64,000 nucleotides of DNA from assembly GCA_964036275.1 (NCBI GenBank), contig OZ038440.1, forward strand, positions 10,205,690-10,269,689, in the 5' to 3' direction. The notes under the pieces are model-generated. The model ran no database searches. It was given only the letters and a program-made list of their open reading frames with translations, and was not told where the DNA came from. Positions 1 through 13,414 of the stretch are shown here, in pieces (within the stretch, counting starts at the first letter, position 1; the number at the start of each line of letters is the position of its first letter). The DNA is from Litoditis marina. Its lineage: Eukaryota > Nematoda > Chromadorea > Rhabditida > Rhabditidae. Position numbers and translations under genes: made by a program.

Positions 1-2455
1 TCGCAGACTGACTAGAAAGAACAATTTGAGTTCAAACATCAAGAACAATGTCGGGAAAAGGACGATTATACTGTTGAGTTTGCTTCTCAGACGAGTAGAA
101 TCAATTGATAAACTGTTATTGCCGCGTCCAGCCGGCGTACCAATCCCTCAAAAAACAACTGATGAGATACATCATAAGCTACATCTCACGAGCTTCTGAT
201 ACAACCTTGGGAACTCACGAGTAGCTCATGAGGATCATGAGAAACTCGTGTGAACTTCGTGAAGAACAATCAAAATCGGTGGTACCGGTACAGCTTTTCT
301 GGAAGTGTTGCATTTGTCATTTGATCCCGCTGCTTCACAGTTGCGATTTTACAATTGAGTTGACACTGAACTACAGATAGTGGTCATACCCTACACCACT
401 AACGTGCCACAACTATATCCCAGGATTCAACTATGTGAACTACATTGGTTCTCCCCAAGATTTAACCATATAATTCCAACCATACTACCCTTATCGGTTA
501 CAGAGAAGGGGATTTTTTTCGATAAAATAAGGCTCCAAACCGGTAATTAGTCGTAATCGAGTAATAGACGGATGACTGTCTTAATGTGGCGCCGCGCCAT
601 GGGGGTTCGGCGCCGCTCTGTCACTTGCTGAAAAAAACTCCAGCTATGAAAAATGAAGAAGATAAGTGCTTTTAAGTTCCAAATTACCCGATGAAACGAA
701 ATATGGAATACATGCCCCAATCTTAGAACAAAACAAACAAAATTTACATAGTTGAATCCCGGGATCTACTGGAATAGTTAGAAAATAGAGCTTTGACGAA
801 CAATATTATAGAGAATGGTCATCCGGTCGAAACCACTAGAATAATTAGCCATTGTTGATATTACCTGTAACAACAATTGCACAGCTTGAACAGTCACGAG
901 TGTTGTACTTTTACCTGTTGATGTGTGACATATACTCTAAGATAATAAGCATTATGCATTCAGATGGAACACAAACGCTGAAAAGAGTTGTTGCTCTAAC
1001 ATACTTCGTATAATGTATCGATAAAGTCGATACCCTCCAATGTATATAGCTGTGAACAATTTAGAAATTCTCATCTGTTCAGAGTACACCATGAACTTTA
1101 TGAGATTAGCATGCGAATCGAGCGATACTTTGTATATACCTAATTGCAGCATTAATTAGTGTTTGACGTGTACTACTCGGAAACGTGGGTGAAATATGCT
1201 AAACTTGTAGATTGAATTTGGCACTGGGCATGTTTCGAAATATGTGACGTATGACGAAACTATGACTAATTGAGTGGTAAGTGCAACAATCATTGAACTC
1301 TACATCTGGCCATCGAAATGTCAAACATTTCTCCAAATGACCTTATATACTAAATATATCATTTCATTCTGTGTGCGTTTTTTCTTGGAACGATTCAATT
1401 TCAAGTACACAAGAACTTGAAGCGCTAGACCATCAAGTACAGAATGCAGTATGGAGAAAGAGCGTAGAACCGGCCACAGGTCAGGCTAATAATCACTATA
1501 ACTCTAGATATTGATCGTAGGTTTTGAGCAATAATTTGGTTTGGAGACTATGTCGAGCCACCTACTGTGTAACCTCTCGGCGTTTCTAGTAAGCACACAA
1601 ACTGTATAATTTTGTATTGTAGTTTTCTGAGTTTTCTGCGCTATTTAGCGCACTAACCCACTAATTTCGTATAATTTCGGGAACACTCTCGTTTTCGCTT
1701 CGAGTCGTTTGTATTTCTGTTCAGAAGGAGCAAGAATTGTTCACACCAATATTTATTAATATTTTGCACTTGAAATAACCTCGTATAGCACAAAGGAAAA
1801 CTGGTCGCGTACCCGCAACCAAAAAAAAGAAGTGAGAAAACTATAGTTCGCCCATTACGAAACACTATCTTCAGAACCAAAGTTTCCCGATAATTTCTAC
1901 AAACTGATAGGCCAACCATAATTTTTCATAGAGAAGAGAAGGAGAAAACTGACATGACAATATACCAGAAATCGGCTCGCAAGTGATTACACGTGGAAAC
2001 ATAGAGGGTGTGGTCGCTGAATGATTATGAGATCGAATACTGATGTTAGGTGAAGAAATGGCGCCAATGACGCCCAACGTTGACGCCAATTGGCGCCGAC
2101 AAAGAGTTCAGACAAAGCGTCTCGTCGAAGTGATTCACAGAAAAGCGAACCTATTCTGGCGTAAATATGGTCGGCACCCGGAGTCGACGTTAAACTACAG
2201 CACTAAACTACAAAATCCTAGCTGAGGACACGAATGAACAGACCGAAGTAGCACCGTCGCATGGCTCAAAACCGAAATGACCCGTTGTTATACCGAAAAG
2301 TCTTAGGTGAGAAAGTGCGCGTTCGATTGCGGAATTGCGCGGCCACGGTGCGGCAGCGGTGCCGACCAGCGAGGGCGGCTGCGCGGCCTCGCGCGAGACC
2401 GCGGTCTACCGCGGGTTGGCTCCGGCGAGGTTCGGGCCTGATCCCCGAGAGAAGA
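1..2455. other. No gene recognised; repeat copy at 121-265
   Basis: Only short open frames lie here, with no recognisable protein. Around 121-265 there is a stretch rich in CTCATGAG and CTCACGAG palindromes that resembles 22640-22800 in the same orientation. A GC-rich hairpin-like stretch occurs at about 588-620, and a run of GGCGCC palindromes at about 2060-2100. The GC-rich patch at 2330-2450 adjoins the last exon of the gremlin-type gene and may be part of its 3' untranslated region. Confidence 0.5.
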
Positions 2456-5400
2456 TCACGAATTGAGGTCCACGTTCAAGCAGGCACACTTCTTCACCTG
2501 TAATCACATCACATAAATTACGCTGTCAAAGTTAAATGCGTTTCTTGAACTGTCAATATTAAAACTTATTTTTTAAAGGTTTTTTCTCTGCCCTTCCTTC
2601 TCCAAGTGTGTTTGGCTTCAACTGTCACATTTCTGATCGGACCAACAAACGTGTTGATCCGATATGTATTTTCTTTGTTGGGTAGAGGTCTTTAAGAGTC
2701 ACTCTAGGAAGCTGATCTTGTAGTTTGGTCACGTTTTTCACTAACTGGAAAAGATGAAACTACAACTGAACTGGGTCAATTCCTTCAACAACTTACTTTG
2801 ATGACGGTCCTGGTGACTTGGGGTGGGTCCTGTCCGGGACAGTCGAGTGTCACATTGAACCTGTCGTACTCCTTGGGACCACAGGCTGCGCATGACTTGA
2901 AAACGGCCTTTAGTTTCTTGGAGTGCATGCGGGGAATGAAGAACGAGTTGCAAACGCCGTGACAGAATCTGGAAACGAGTATAAGTATACTTTTCAGTTC
3001 ACTTGATCTCGTTTTATGAGAAGTACAATAAGTTTCGAAAATAAACACATTTGGAAGTGTACAAATCACGAAAACACACTCAATATAGGATGAACTTTCG
3101 GTTACGATGATGTGATGAAATCTAGTTGTTCCGAAGAGTTGAACCATGCTCTCTCAAGAGTTGTTGAATATTGAAAAAGAAACTTAAACCAAATGGTGAT
3201 GCACAAAAAAGTTTTCAACAACATACTTTTTATGTGCCAAGTTTGAACAAGATTTCCACGAAAGGCGAAAAACGAACAAACCGGTTGGTAATAGTCTTGG
3301 TGACACATCCCTTCTCTCTGACTCGCTGTTTGAACTTCTGCCCCGTACAATGTTGGGCATACGGTAAGCCCTGAGGGCTCATAATGCGTTGCAATGCCTG
3401 ACTTCGACCGTTCAGGATAGGTTTGCGACGGCCTGCAAATAATCGATATGAACACATTATAAAAAACTATAATTTTCCAATTTTTCTGGTATATTACTGA
3501 AATGATTTGAAATGAACTGTCGATAGGCAAAAAACTAGGATTGATTTAGCTTTCAGTGAAATCTTCTAACTACTAATACACTATATATCTATCAGAATTC
3601 TCAGGTGGAAATTCGAGGCGAGCTCTATCCTATTTTGCTTTTCAGTTCAGACTATTGTTAGATTGGAAATAATTCAATCCACACGAGTTCACAAATAATC
3701 CGAATCCCGTCTAAATTCACAGTGTGGTTGTCGATCGCTTATCAATATTTTACAACAAGAATATGTCAAGAATTTACGATGCTAAGCAATCAAAAGACCT
3801 TTATTATAACAATAATGAGCTATTTTGCAGAGTTTCGGTGCCACTGTTTGATTTGGAGTTGCATCATTAATTGTTTCTCAAAATGAAGGTGAAATACAAA
3901 ATCTCCGAAACTTTCTGTAATTGCTAGTAATGTTGTCAAGTATACAAGATTTTACTATCTGGTACGTTCCAGGGAAGAAAATGAAGAAAATGCAGTTTAA
4001 TTTCAGCCGAGCTTACGTGCAAACCGTCACTACCACTTCTCTCCGCGTGTTTTTCTAACCTCGCCGGTTATGCGATACTTCCCCGAGGAAAAACAACGTT
4101 TTCTATGAAAATAGCCCGGGAACGTTGATTTTGGCTGTGTTTGCAGTTCATTTTTCGTTTCCGGCTGCAGATCAGCGACTTTTTCGCCGTTTCACAATGA
4201 CATGTGGCTACGTCACTCGCATTCCATCATAACCCCACCCACAACACAGACACCCAAAACAAAACCATCGTAGTAATAGATGAGCGGTAAATAGGTATTG
4301 ATTGAAAAACAAGCCTCCTAAAAAGGATCGAAAGCTTTACGCAAATGACATAATTTTCGGATCACACAGACAAACCGGGAGCAAACTCGCGATTCCGCTA
4401 CATGTTGGAAGTTCCAGCCGAATTTGAAAGTTTTCAAGTTCCCCTGTCAAAAATAAGTACGGTAGCGGTACAACTCTCGTGGTGGTGAAAATGCTATGGT
4501 ATCTTTCTACATCCAAATACTCACGCCAGTTAAACTCTAGTTTTGATTATGCATCAAATCTAACTGTATCTTCCATAGATGGATGTTAAGCATGCGTACC
4601 AAGCGATTAGTCGACCGAATCAGGTTCAAACTACATTACTGCCCGGAAAAAATATTTCTGCTCGCTATTCCTAGAACTTCATAATAGACTCTCGAATAGT
4701 TTCTTCCCTGCTTTCTCTGATTATGTATGCCAAGTTGTGTAGATCTAGAGCGAGGCGGGTGGGGGGGGGGGGGTTGAAAGATGATCTGACCCTCTGGATG
4801 ACATATGTCGCCCTGCCGCCAGTTCACATTTGTCGGGAAAAAACGAATCACTCCTCATAAAACAGACACTCTAATGACTCATTCCTACACCAATTGCACA
4901 CCTGACACGACTGTTTTCACACATTTTTGGCCCGGTCAGACAAAAGTATACGGAAATGCCGGTTCAGACGGTATCGAAGTTTGTTTTATCCAAGAGTCTT
5001 TTGGCTTGATTCTTCGTGTTTTGAGTCGTATATGTTAATGCAGCTTACAATGCGGATCACCCGATGGGATGTAAGTCTCGAGAAATAGTACCCAGTGCGA
5101 AATACGCAAGATTAGACCAATATGGCGGGATACTCCAGCGAACTTCATACTACCGTCGCTACCAAGACTTCCGACTAGAGCGAAGTTCAATGTTGCTTTT
5201 TGTGCGTGGGTTAACCATAAGAACCGTAACTTCTCGTGACGTCATAGTAAATGATAAACAACTGTTTGTTTCACATCTCTTATCAGGGCAACCGGCGGGA
5301 GTTAGGAGGCCAATCTCTGCTAAGAAAATGCGAAATGGGGCTTATCACACCTGGTTGGCGCCCGCGGTGAAACCACAGGATTAGGACAGAAAAAGTATGG

Positions 5401-7242
5401 AAACGGGAACTATTCTAGAAGAAGAAGAGACTTTCACGTGAAACGCGGTAATCTCTATGAAAACTTTTTCATTAAGCTCGTAGTGTTCGTTTTCAGCTTA
5501 ATTTTTTCCAAAATCAAATCGGTGTACCTAATGGTTTTTGGTAGGGTGTGCTAATGAAGTTATCATTCAGCGTCACATCACCAACTCTGAGGGTCAAAAA
5601 TGGAATGAGAGCTTGAGATTTATATTGTGAGTATACGTCGGTGGAATACAAAATGGGCATAAGACGTGAGCTGAGATAAAAGAATAAAAAAATGATCGTG
5701 AAGGGGTTGGAAACTTCACAACAGAAAGCGACTTGGGCCCAGAGACATGTAGGAATAGAAGAAAGAAGGGAGATTCAAAATACCTACATAGAAGTAAAAG
5801 ATCCATATGAGCTTTAAGAGTTGAAGTTGGAAGTTTGTCTGAAATGTTCGCACCTGGTTTCCTGTGTTTCTTCCGTTGTTTCTCCTTGATGACGATGGGC
5901 GGTCCAACCTGGTGGGAGTTCATTTCGTGACCCTGCAGCTGGTAGAAGACTTTTCGAGATTCGTCCTTTGAGACCGTCGAATTGCCTGAGAAATGACAAA
6001 ATCAGCACAGGTTTTGACCAAATTTTTGTTGTAGTTTGAGCTCGATAGAAGAGGATCAGACTACAAACACAGCTGGATAGAGCAACATACAACGTATAGA
6101 TCTGCTCTGGAATAGCAAACCCTATTCAGCGGTCGCTCAGGGTGAGGCAGGCTAAAACAATACACGTTGGTCTGATCTAGGGTACTTGTAGTTTGATTAC
6201 CTTTTCAGTGGGAATTTGAAATTTCACGTCTTGAGATGGACGATTATGTGTGACCAGTCGCAGTGCATCACTTCTCTTCGAAGAAATGTATTGGAAAATT
6301 AGGGACTGACCATCCCAATAGAGTTGAATTGGTAGGCAAAATAGCTTTTGTTCTTGACGTGCAGTCGTGCAGAAAACTATGATCTACAATCTTTCTAAAA
6401 GCTTCAAAATAGACTTGAAATTTGAAAAGTGTAGAGAAGATTCGAGTTAGGCAGACCTTGTCTAGCCCTTATGCCTTATCTCACCACGTGTTTGAATCTA
6501 AGCAGAAACTAGTCTTCCCATTGATTTATAATGGTCAATAACCGCACTTTTTGACAACTGTAACATGAGTTTATCTGTGTCTGATAATGCCCAATGACTT
6601 GTTTACATCTCGACAGTTCAAATCGGACTCAAACAGCACACTTCGTCACCAAATTGATAAACCTAACCACTTTTAGGAAGAAAACTGGCCGAAAACTGGC
6701 CATACACTATGTTATATACACGAAATACAGTACTCTATCGGAGATGAAGTGCAAATGTGACATTTTTATTTGGAGTGTCAAACGTCTACTTCTAAATTTC
6801 TCTTCCACCAGTAAAGAGCTTGGTAAACAAACCAGAAAAAAACAATGTGTATGTTTTCTGAGATACACGTTTTACAAGATTCATTCCACTACCGCTTAGT
6901 GAACGTAAAGTGAATGGAAAATCACGTGAAAGATTAGGAGAAACAAGAGCAATGATGCAAGGTCACACTGCACGTTACATATTTCACACGTTTTACGTGC
7001 ACATACACGTTTCATAGTTGCCATACAGTAACCGTACCTGTGGAATAGGGATAGAATCCGTGTTGCACGGAGAGTGGTTCATCGTTCGAGGGGACTTCTC
7101 GTAGTGGAGCAGCACTGCTGCCCACACAAATAATCAATAAAAGGGTAAATATGGATAAGAGTATCGATCGACGGGGGTTTTTCGACGGGGGCCCCCGGGG
7201 GTTAGTTTCGAGTCGTTCGAATGGGTGTCTCCTCGATGGCAT
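2456..7242 (-). CDS. Gremlin-type DAN family secreted BMP antagonist
   Basis: Predicted secreted antagonist of BMP ligands, acting outside the cell. Exons (minus strand): 7242-7038, 5985-5854, 3432-3282, 2968-2797, 2497-2456; phases agree and give 233 residues. The start chosen is the Met at 7242, giving a basic N-region followed by a hydrophobic signal segment at about residues 27-44. An earlier in-frame Met at 7344 would add 34 residues and bury the signal. One N-glycosylation site (NST) begins at residue 69. A basic stretch at about 105-120 precedes the cystine knot, which starts at Cys141. The run INRFC-x-G-x-CNSFxIPR of vertebrate gremlin appears as TNRFCHGVCNSFFIPR, followed by a SCAAC motif, a CPG turn and the final KKCACLNVDL. 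All nine gremlin cysteines have a counterpart. Length compares with about 184 residues for human gremlin-1; the excess is N-terminal. The assignment to the DAN family is firm. Orthology to gremlin rather than another DAN member is inference. Confidence 0.92.
6053..6125 (+). repeat. Dispersed GATCAAACTACAAACAC family, best copies
   Basis: This copy and 15749-15811 (same strand), 23404-23496, 8249-8300 and 63225-63263 (opposite strand) share GATCAAACTACAAACAC, then GAGATAGGGCAACATA, then CCGTATAG and a TTTGC run, about 70-90 bp. Many shorter pieces containing only TAGTTTGATC occur throughout, some as closely spaced inverted pairs (9697-9740, 42511-42580). Confidence 0.65.
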
Positions 7243-10200
7243 CTTGACGGCTACTAGCCGAACGCCAACCGCCTGACTCCGCCCATTTTCAGCTGGCTCC
7301 ACGCCAGAACCTGGCAGTCTGCCAGTTGTCCATCGAAGTATCATACTATCTGGTCGAATGAAGGTCGAATTGGCCGAATCTCAAACATAGAGATGCAAAA
7401 TTGACGTGAACGCGCACTGTTTCCACGCGAGTGACCCGGAAACGACAGGTCACGAGCAGATGACGTGTTTCTGACCTTTAGAAGTAGTTACTGGTCAGAA
7501 ATGCGAGAGCAGAGGGTAGAAACGTGAATAAAAGGGTAGTAATTGATTGAGTGTATATTGAAGGATAAGAGACGTTAGTGTGCCTTGCGCTGCGAAAGAG
7601 ACCCAGTTCGCTATCAGTAATGATAGCACCCACCAAGCAGGCGCCGCCGGACCGAGCACACTGCACAATTCAAGAATAACACGCTGCGATACGTCAACCT
7701 TCTGTTTTACTTTGTCTTCGCCAAGTTGAGTTGTGATCTACGCTGCAAACAGAATCTGCAAAATCCGTACGCAGAGGGGTTGCGGGGGGTCAGAAATGAT
7801 AGTTTTTATGAGAGGCCTGCTTGGGAAAAAACGATAAATGTTTTTGTTATCAATGTGTACCAAACATCCCCTAGGGTTCCCTCCCAGAGCAATTTTACAT
7901 GGTATAAGTTGCACAAGCCCGCTGTGTTTGTACTTCGATCTCGTTGCTTTGCGGTCAGATTTTGTAGATTCTGGCTTGAATTGACAACAAACCACATGAA
8001 GCTTTGTTTACATATCGTTGTATTCGCTTGGCCGGATTTCACCTGTCGCAATAGGAAACTCCTGTACAAACTCTTGAGATCACTTTGGGAACCATTATCA
8101 CACACTTTTCGTGAAATAGTTTCAATTGCCATACTGTAATGTTGAAAGTTCGCAAGCAGTGCCTGAACTGATCATGAACTTCTCAGGGAAAATATAGTGT
8201 GACCTTGAGGTTTGCGATTGCAATAGAAGGTGCTATTTGAAAATGAAGCATATACGGTATAATGTTGTCCCATACTGCTGTGTTTGGTGTTTGAACCCTA
8301 TGCATCTCATGCAACTGGAAACTGCTGCTGTGTGTGTATGCAGACTAAACTACAAGTCAGATAATGGTACCCCCTATACGCTATACCGACCCTGAGTAGG
8401 GAAAGGGGAAGAAATTTGAGTTAGCATCTGCTTGGAGAACGCAGGTTTCAGTGAATTGCAAAGCATAACGATAAATGTTGCAGTGTGTGTAGTTTGAACC
8501 TACCTTTACGGTCGTACATCGAGAACTGTGGTTTGTATGTCAATAAAAGTACAACTCAGTCTTGGTCGCCCTCTAAAAATAAGAATCTTTGAAGTACGCG
8601 AATGTACAGGAGTTTTTATTACAAACAACAAATAACAAAAAGTTGGTGCCGTTTCGACTAAAGTGGTTACGAATTGTCCCTGAGCTGTTGCGACTAAACG
8701 TGAATTTGTGCAATGATGGTCCTGAGCAGCGGAGTTTGTAGTTTGATCCTGGAGTATTCGAGGCCCGATAATAATTATAGTTTGTTCCACCAACTTATAA
8801 CCCTCTACAGTAATGTACTCAAACTTCCAGGTCAAAATTAGGTATGTTGACGTTTTTGGATTTTCTCCAAATTTTCTTAGTGTATTCTGCACCTTTACTG
8901 CTACAAATTTTGAAAGCTTGGAACTAAAATAATGAATCCATCATTACAAAAGGCCTTCCGAATAATTGACGGATTACTGTAGAAGGACATGAATTGGTGG
9001 AACAGTGTATATCCGCGCAAGGGGACATGGATATGAATGTTGCTCTAAGTAGCATACACGTATTCGGGTATTTCCCAGGTACTTCAAGTGGTTAGTTGTT
9101 TGGTATATCGAGCTCACCTCAAAGAACAATCACTACAAAACGATTAGGTTACCAAAAAAGCTGGTCAGATAAAGAATTCTTTCGATTCCCTATACCCTAT
9201 GTTGTTTCTTACAACTTAACCGTTGTGAACTATGCTCATATTCAAGTATAAAATCAAAATTATCGATTTTTCTCCAGAGACAGAAAAAACTTTCCTGAAA
9301 TTTGGTCAAAGATCATTAATAGGTTTTATGGGTTGTAAATTTGCTGACCGATTGAAAATTCCAGAGAAACCAGGGAACAAGGACGGAACTTAGACTGCTA
9401 AAAAGATGAAAAATACTTTTTAAGCTTTACATGTGCGAAATGTCCTTTCTTTGAATGTTGCTAAACAATCCCAAATACTGTTTTGTGAAAGCATCCGAGG
9501 TATACAAACTGTGCGGGGTCAATGAGTTTGAATTACTGACGCGTCAGTTGAAAACGAACCTGATAGTCGGGGAAGTGCAATGAGAACCTTCTACTTATCA
9601 CTCGAAGGCACTTCTTCGGATTCATTCAGAAGATTCGCTTTTTCCAGAGCAAGCCGATACAAATACGGTGTATGTTGCTTTATCCCACGGTGTTTGTAGT
9701 TTGATCATGTTGTTTTGTGTTTATCGAGTTCAAACTACAACTCAGCAGTGGTAACTCTTGGTATAGCCGCATTACTAGGTGTAACCTTATATTATATTGT
9801 ATCAGTACTTTCTAAAACTGTTTTTAAAGAATACATTCTTATTTCCAGAACTATTTCTGGCCATACTCTAACAAAGCACCAAAATCTGACACAAACGTTT
9901 CACAGATACTATACTCTCTGCAAAGAATCAGCATAGAAAACTCTATGGGAAAATTGCAGGCAGAGACGATAACTTTGCTGTGTATTTGTAGTTTGACCCT
10001 ATTTATTGTTCGGTGATCAAACTACGAGATGTATGCCGTTAGCTGCTCTAATTGAGCTGTGCCAGCCAGTGAGCAGAGCTCAGTCGCTTTTAGGTCAACT
10101 ACCGCCCACTCAAAACGTCTTTGTTAACGTTCGGACCCAAGTGTTCGACTAATAGCACTACGGGTCAAGGTACAACTTTTGGACCCACGCCTACAATACT

Positions 10201-10469
10201 AGTTAGATAAGGGTCTTACAAGGAACTATTGGTGGCATCCCTTAACCGTGACAGTGATACCAGCTATCTGACAACAATTTTGCAGCTGATATGCATACAC
10301 CGCATTTTCGGCACTTTTCCAATTCTCTGAAATAAAAAGATCAGTAACCTCAATATCATATCCAACTACGGATACGTATAGGTCACCCATTTCATCCGGA
10401 AAACATTCATATATGTACAAAACAACGCAAGCAATAAATAACAACAATCAATTCCATGGGGAGATCAGT
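7243..10469. other. Gap without recognised gene; repeat-rich
   Basis: No convincing coding exon. An open frame of 137 codons on the plus strand (7726-8139) overlaps an open frame of similar length on the other strand and matches nothing I know. The stretch contains several copies of the dispersed TAGTTTGATC motif (about 8249-8300, 8490, 8730, 9697-9740, 9985-10025). Confidence 0.5.
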
Positions 10470-13088
10470 TCATTGTGGCGGTTTGAGTATCTTCGAGGGG
10501 GGTTCCATTGTGCCTGTCGGTTGTGAGGGGACACTCTTGGAGGGAGGGGCCATGTCTCCCTGGGTCGACTGAACTTCTTCCGTTTCTTCTCCTGTTTTCG
10601 ATTCGGAAGGAGCAGGCTGAACAGTTGAAACTTCTTTATTTACTTGAAGTATTGGTTAAAATTTTCATGTTTCATAGCATTCATATTTCACATAACACGC
10701 AGCATACTAAATGTGACATGCTAATATATTTTCCAAAAAGATTGAAAGTCATCCACAAGAAACTATTTTGTGAAATATCTCTGTTTAGGGCAGTCTAACG
10801 GAATGTTGACAAACGAGAAGCTCGTTATAAGAAATACATTACATCATTATATGCAAGAACACTAAACTGTTTTCACCATTATCCTCAAGAAGAATAAATT
10901 TGTAACCATAAATTACCTCAATTTCCAATCCATCACAGGCTGGGAACATCTCAAACAGATTCTTCATCAGCATGGCAGTTCTTGTTTGTTGGAAATTGCT
11001 GCTTCGTGCTTGCAGTGGTTTCTCTTCCTTCTGGAAAGGAAATAGTTATGAATTAAAAATCATATTCTTTTACGGCAACTGTTTCAGCCGTATGTTACTT
11101 TATTCATACTATAACAACTTGAAAGGCGGGAATATAACAAGACACACGGCATTTATCAGAAACAGCTTCCATAAAAAGTGTCAAATATACTTCAAAACAC
11201 TCTTGGCTATTCACTTATTACTTTACTGATAGATAACCAAGGCAATACAGAACTAGAACGTGAGCGAAGGAAAATTGAAACATCCGAACTAACAATTCTG
11301 TTCGGAAGAATGAAGAGACATCATACTCACCTTTTCATCAGTAGTAACTGGCTTGTCTTTGAACTCCCAGAAGTAGCCTTTCGCTACATTATACCTAGAA
11401 AAATCTCAAATGAAATTCACAAGTACATCGTGACACCCGGAAAGTGGCGTACTTTGAGAAGTGAATACCCACTCGTAGAAACTATTGCTACATCAAAGAA
11501 ACTCCCGAGAACTATTCCGTATTTCACTCTCAAATCTCGAGTGGAATATGCTAGTGAATTGAAAAGACTACAAACATCTATCGGTCGCCTCAACTACGGT
11601 GATAATTGGAATAATTCTTACAGTTAAGAGTTTTAATCCGCAGTAGATTCGTTATGACAAAGACACTTCACTATATTCTTACAGCAGACAAGTTCGTTTA
11701 CTAAACTACCCACTACTTTAGGATAGCCGTTTCAGCTTCATTATATGTTGAACGTACCGAGAATACTGTATTACTTCGTCAAACGCCTTCTTCAGGGGAT
11801 CGATAGCTCCTAAAAGACGTGATTGGACGAACGTGTGAAGATCCGGAGATTGAAATACCACCCCGTTGATGATGTAGTAGTACGCCATTGGAGTGACTGC
11901 AAGTAGTGGAAGCAAATTGCAAATTCGATCAAGAATTTGACAAAATCATTCTATTTACAGTCTATAATAATTCATTCCCTGAAAAACAGGATGTATACCA
12001 ATAAGACACAAACATTAATATGTAATATGCTCAACGTACGAACGTCAGAAACAAAAGCAAATCAGTTGTTGCAACCAGCAAATTGATGAAACTGAAGAAT
12101 TACAGACACGAACTAACCATTTTGAGGTGAGTTTCGTCTGTGTTTGCAAATGACGTAGAGAGGCGGTTGTGCACTCCACAACACATACTGAATACCATTC
12201 ATAGATCTGAAAACGCAAAGTTCCTTATGAAGTTGGAAAGAAACTACTGTGATATGATACATTTTGCCAGTCAACTATTCAAATATCAAATCATCAAAAT
12301 TGAGGTCAATGCAATACAATCGACCATAATTTCGGAAAAGAGCTGACCATTCACGGAACATCATATAGAAATAAGTTATAACTTCATTCGAATACATGTT
12401 TTTTTGCAATCAACGTTCCAATGGAGGGCAAACATCACTTAGTCGACGAGTAACGTTTACTCAACTTTTCTACAACATGAAACTCTGTTTTACAAAACCT
12501 GAAGAAACTCACACTAGACACTCCTCCAGTGGCCGTGCAATGTTCTGCATCTTAATCTGCTGGTTACAGGAAGAGGGATCATAGAAGACGTTCGATGGAT
12601 GACAGAAATACTCCAACACATTCTCAGGTGTAATGAAGTTGGGCGGCCAGTTGGGGTTCTTGAAGGTCATATGCAGCGGGTTTTGAGCTGAACAGGAAAA
12701 ATATTCGTACCATTAATCATACTAAAAAAGTACTCCGCTTTACCCATACTACAGTAAGATACGACTATTCTACAGGAAGTAACCAGTTTTCCGATTCAAA
12801 AACTTGAAACTTCATACTTTTTCAAGAAGAATCGGCTAATTTTCACAGTATAAGCAAAAATTTAATTCGTTTTTTTGTATTTATGACTACTCAGACAACA
12901 TTACCGCTGCATGGCTTTACCTTCGAATGCAGAAACATATGACTGCAAACTGCAACTGTGAAGATATACTAATAAATCCCAAAACGTTGCTCTTATTGAT
13001 GAGGATTTTCCAATACGGGAGTTTCATGATTCATAACCAGAAATATACCTGCTCCTCCAGGAATGACATTGCCAGGCCTCAAGCTCAT
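10470..13088 (-). CDS. MED6: Mediator complex subunit 6
   Basis: Subunit of the Mediator head module, which links activators to RNA polymerase II in the nucleus. Seven exons: 13088-13049, 12687-12513, 12206-12118, 11896-11758, 11394-11331, 11030-10917, 10616-10470. They sum to 768 nt (255 residues), close to human MED6 at 246. Recognised blocks in order: the N-terminal LEYF-type motif in ENVLEYFCHPSNVFYD; KMQ followed by MNGIQYVLWSAQPPLYVI (MVGIEYILL region in human); RNSPQNVTPMAYYYI; the family hallmark GVVFQSPDLHTFVQSRLLGA (YQAPDLGSVINSR in human); and RYNVAKGYFWEFKD. The tail is Pro/Ser/Glu-rich and ends KILKPPQ. Reading upstream, an acceptor-like TTTTCAG lies about 50 nt before the ATG, suitable for trans-splicing. 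The gene starts 326 bp downstream of the POMP-like stop codon, so the two may be co-transcribed. Gene identity is certain; the exact last exon end is the least checked part. Confidence 0.95.
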
Positions 13089-13414
13089 CGTGTTCGAAAT
13101 GTGAACTACTTAAAATAGTAGGAACTGCTCTGAAATTCTGAAAACGGCAAATTAACAATAAGCTAACAGTACAAATTAGGACATTATGTATACAAATTGA
13201 ATCAATCAAAGAGAGACAACAATATGATGGACTATCCAGTCGATACATGAAAAATAACAAAGAGTGAATCTAATGCTTCATAAATTATAATAAAAAGTAA
13301 CACGGGGTGGTGAAGTGACTTAAATATCCGAAACAATTACAGAACGTTGAAGTGAAAACTCCAAACACATGACGATGTTAATATTATCGCATATTTGGTG
13401 GAAAAGTTGCTTGT

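Noticed and set aside
2261..2503. GC-rich 80-codon open frame on the plus strand
   Set aside because: Overlaps the last gremlin exon on the other strand; the Arg/Ala-rich translation looks like a GC-content artefact.
7726..8139. 137-codon open frame on the plus strand
   Set aside because: No recognisable domain, an open frame of similar length on the opposite strand, and base composition like the surrounding non-coding DNA.
11178..11627. 149-codon open frame on the plus strand
   Set aside because: Lies antisense across MED6 exon five and its introns; the MED6 reading is supported by strong homology.
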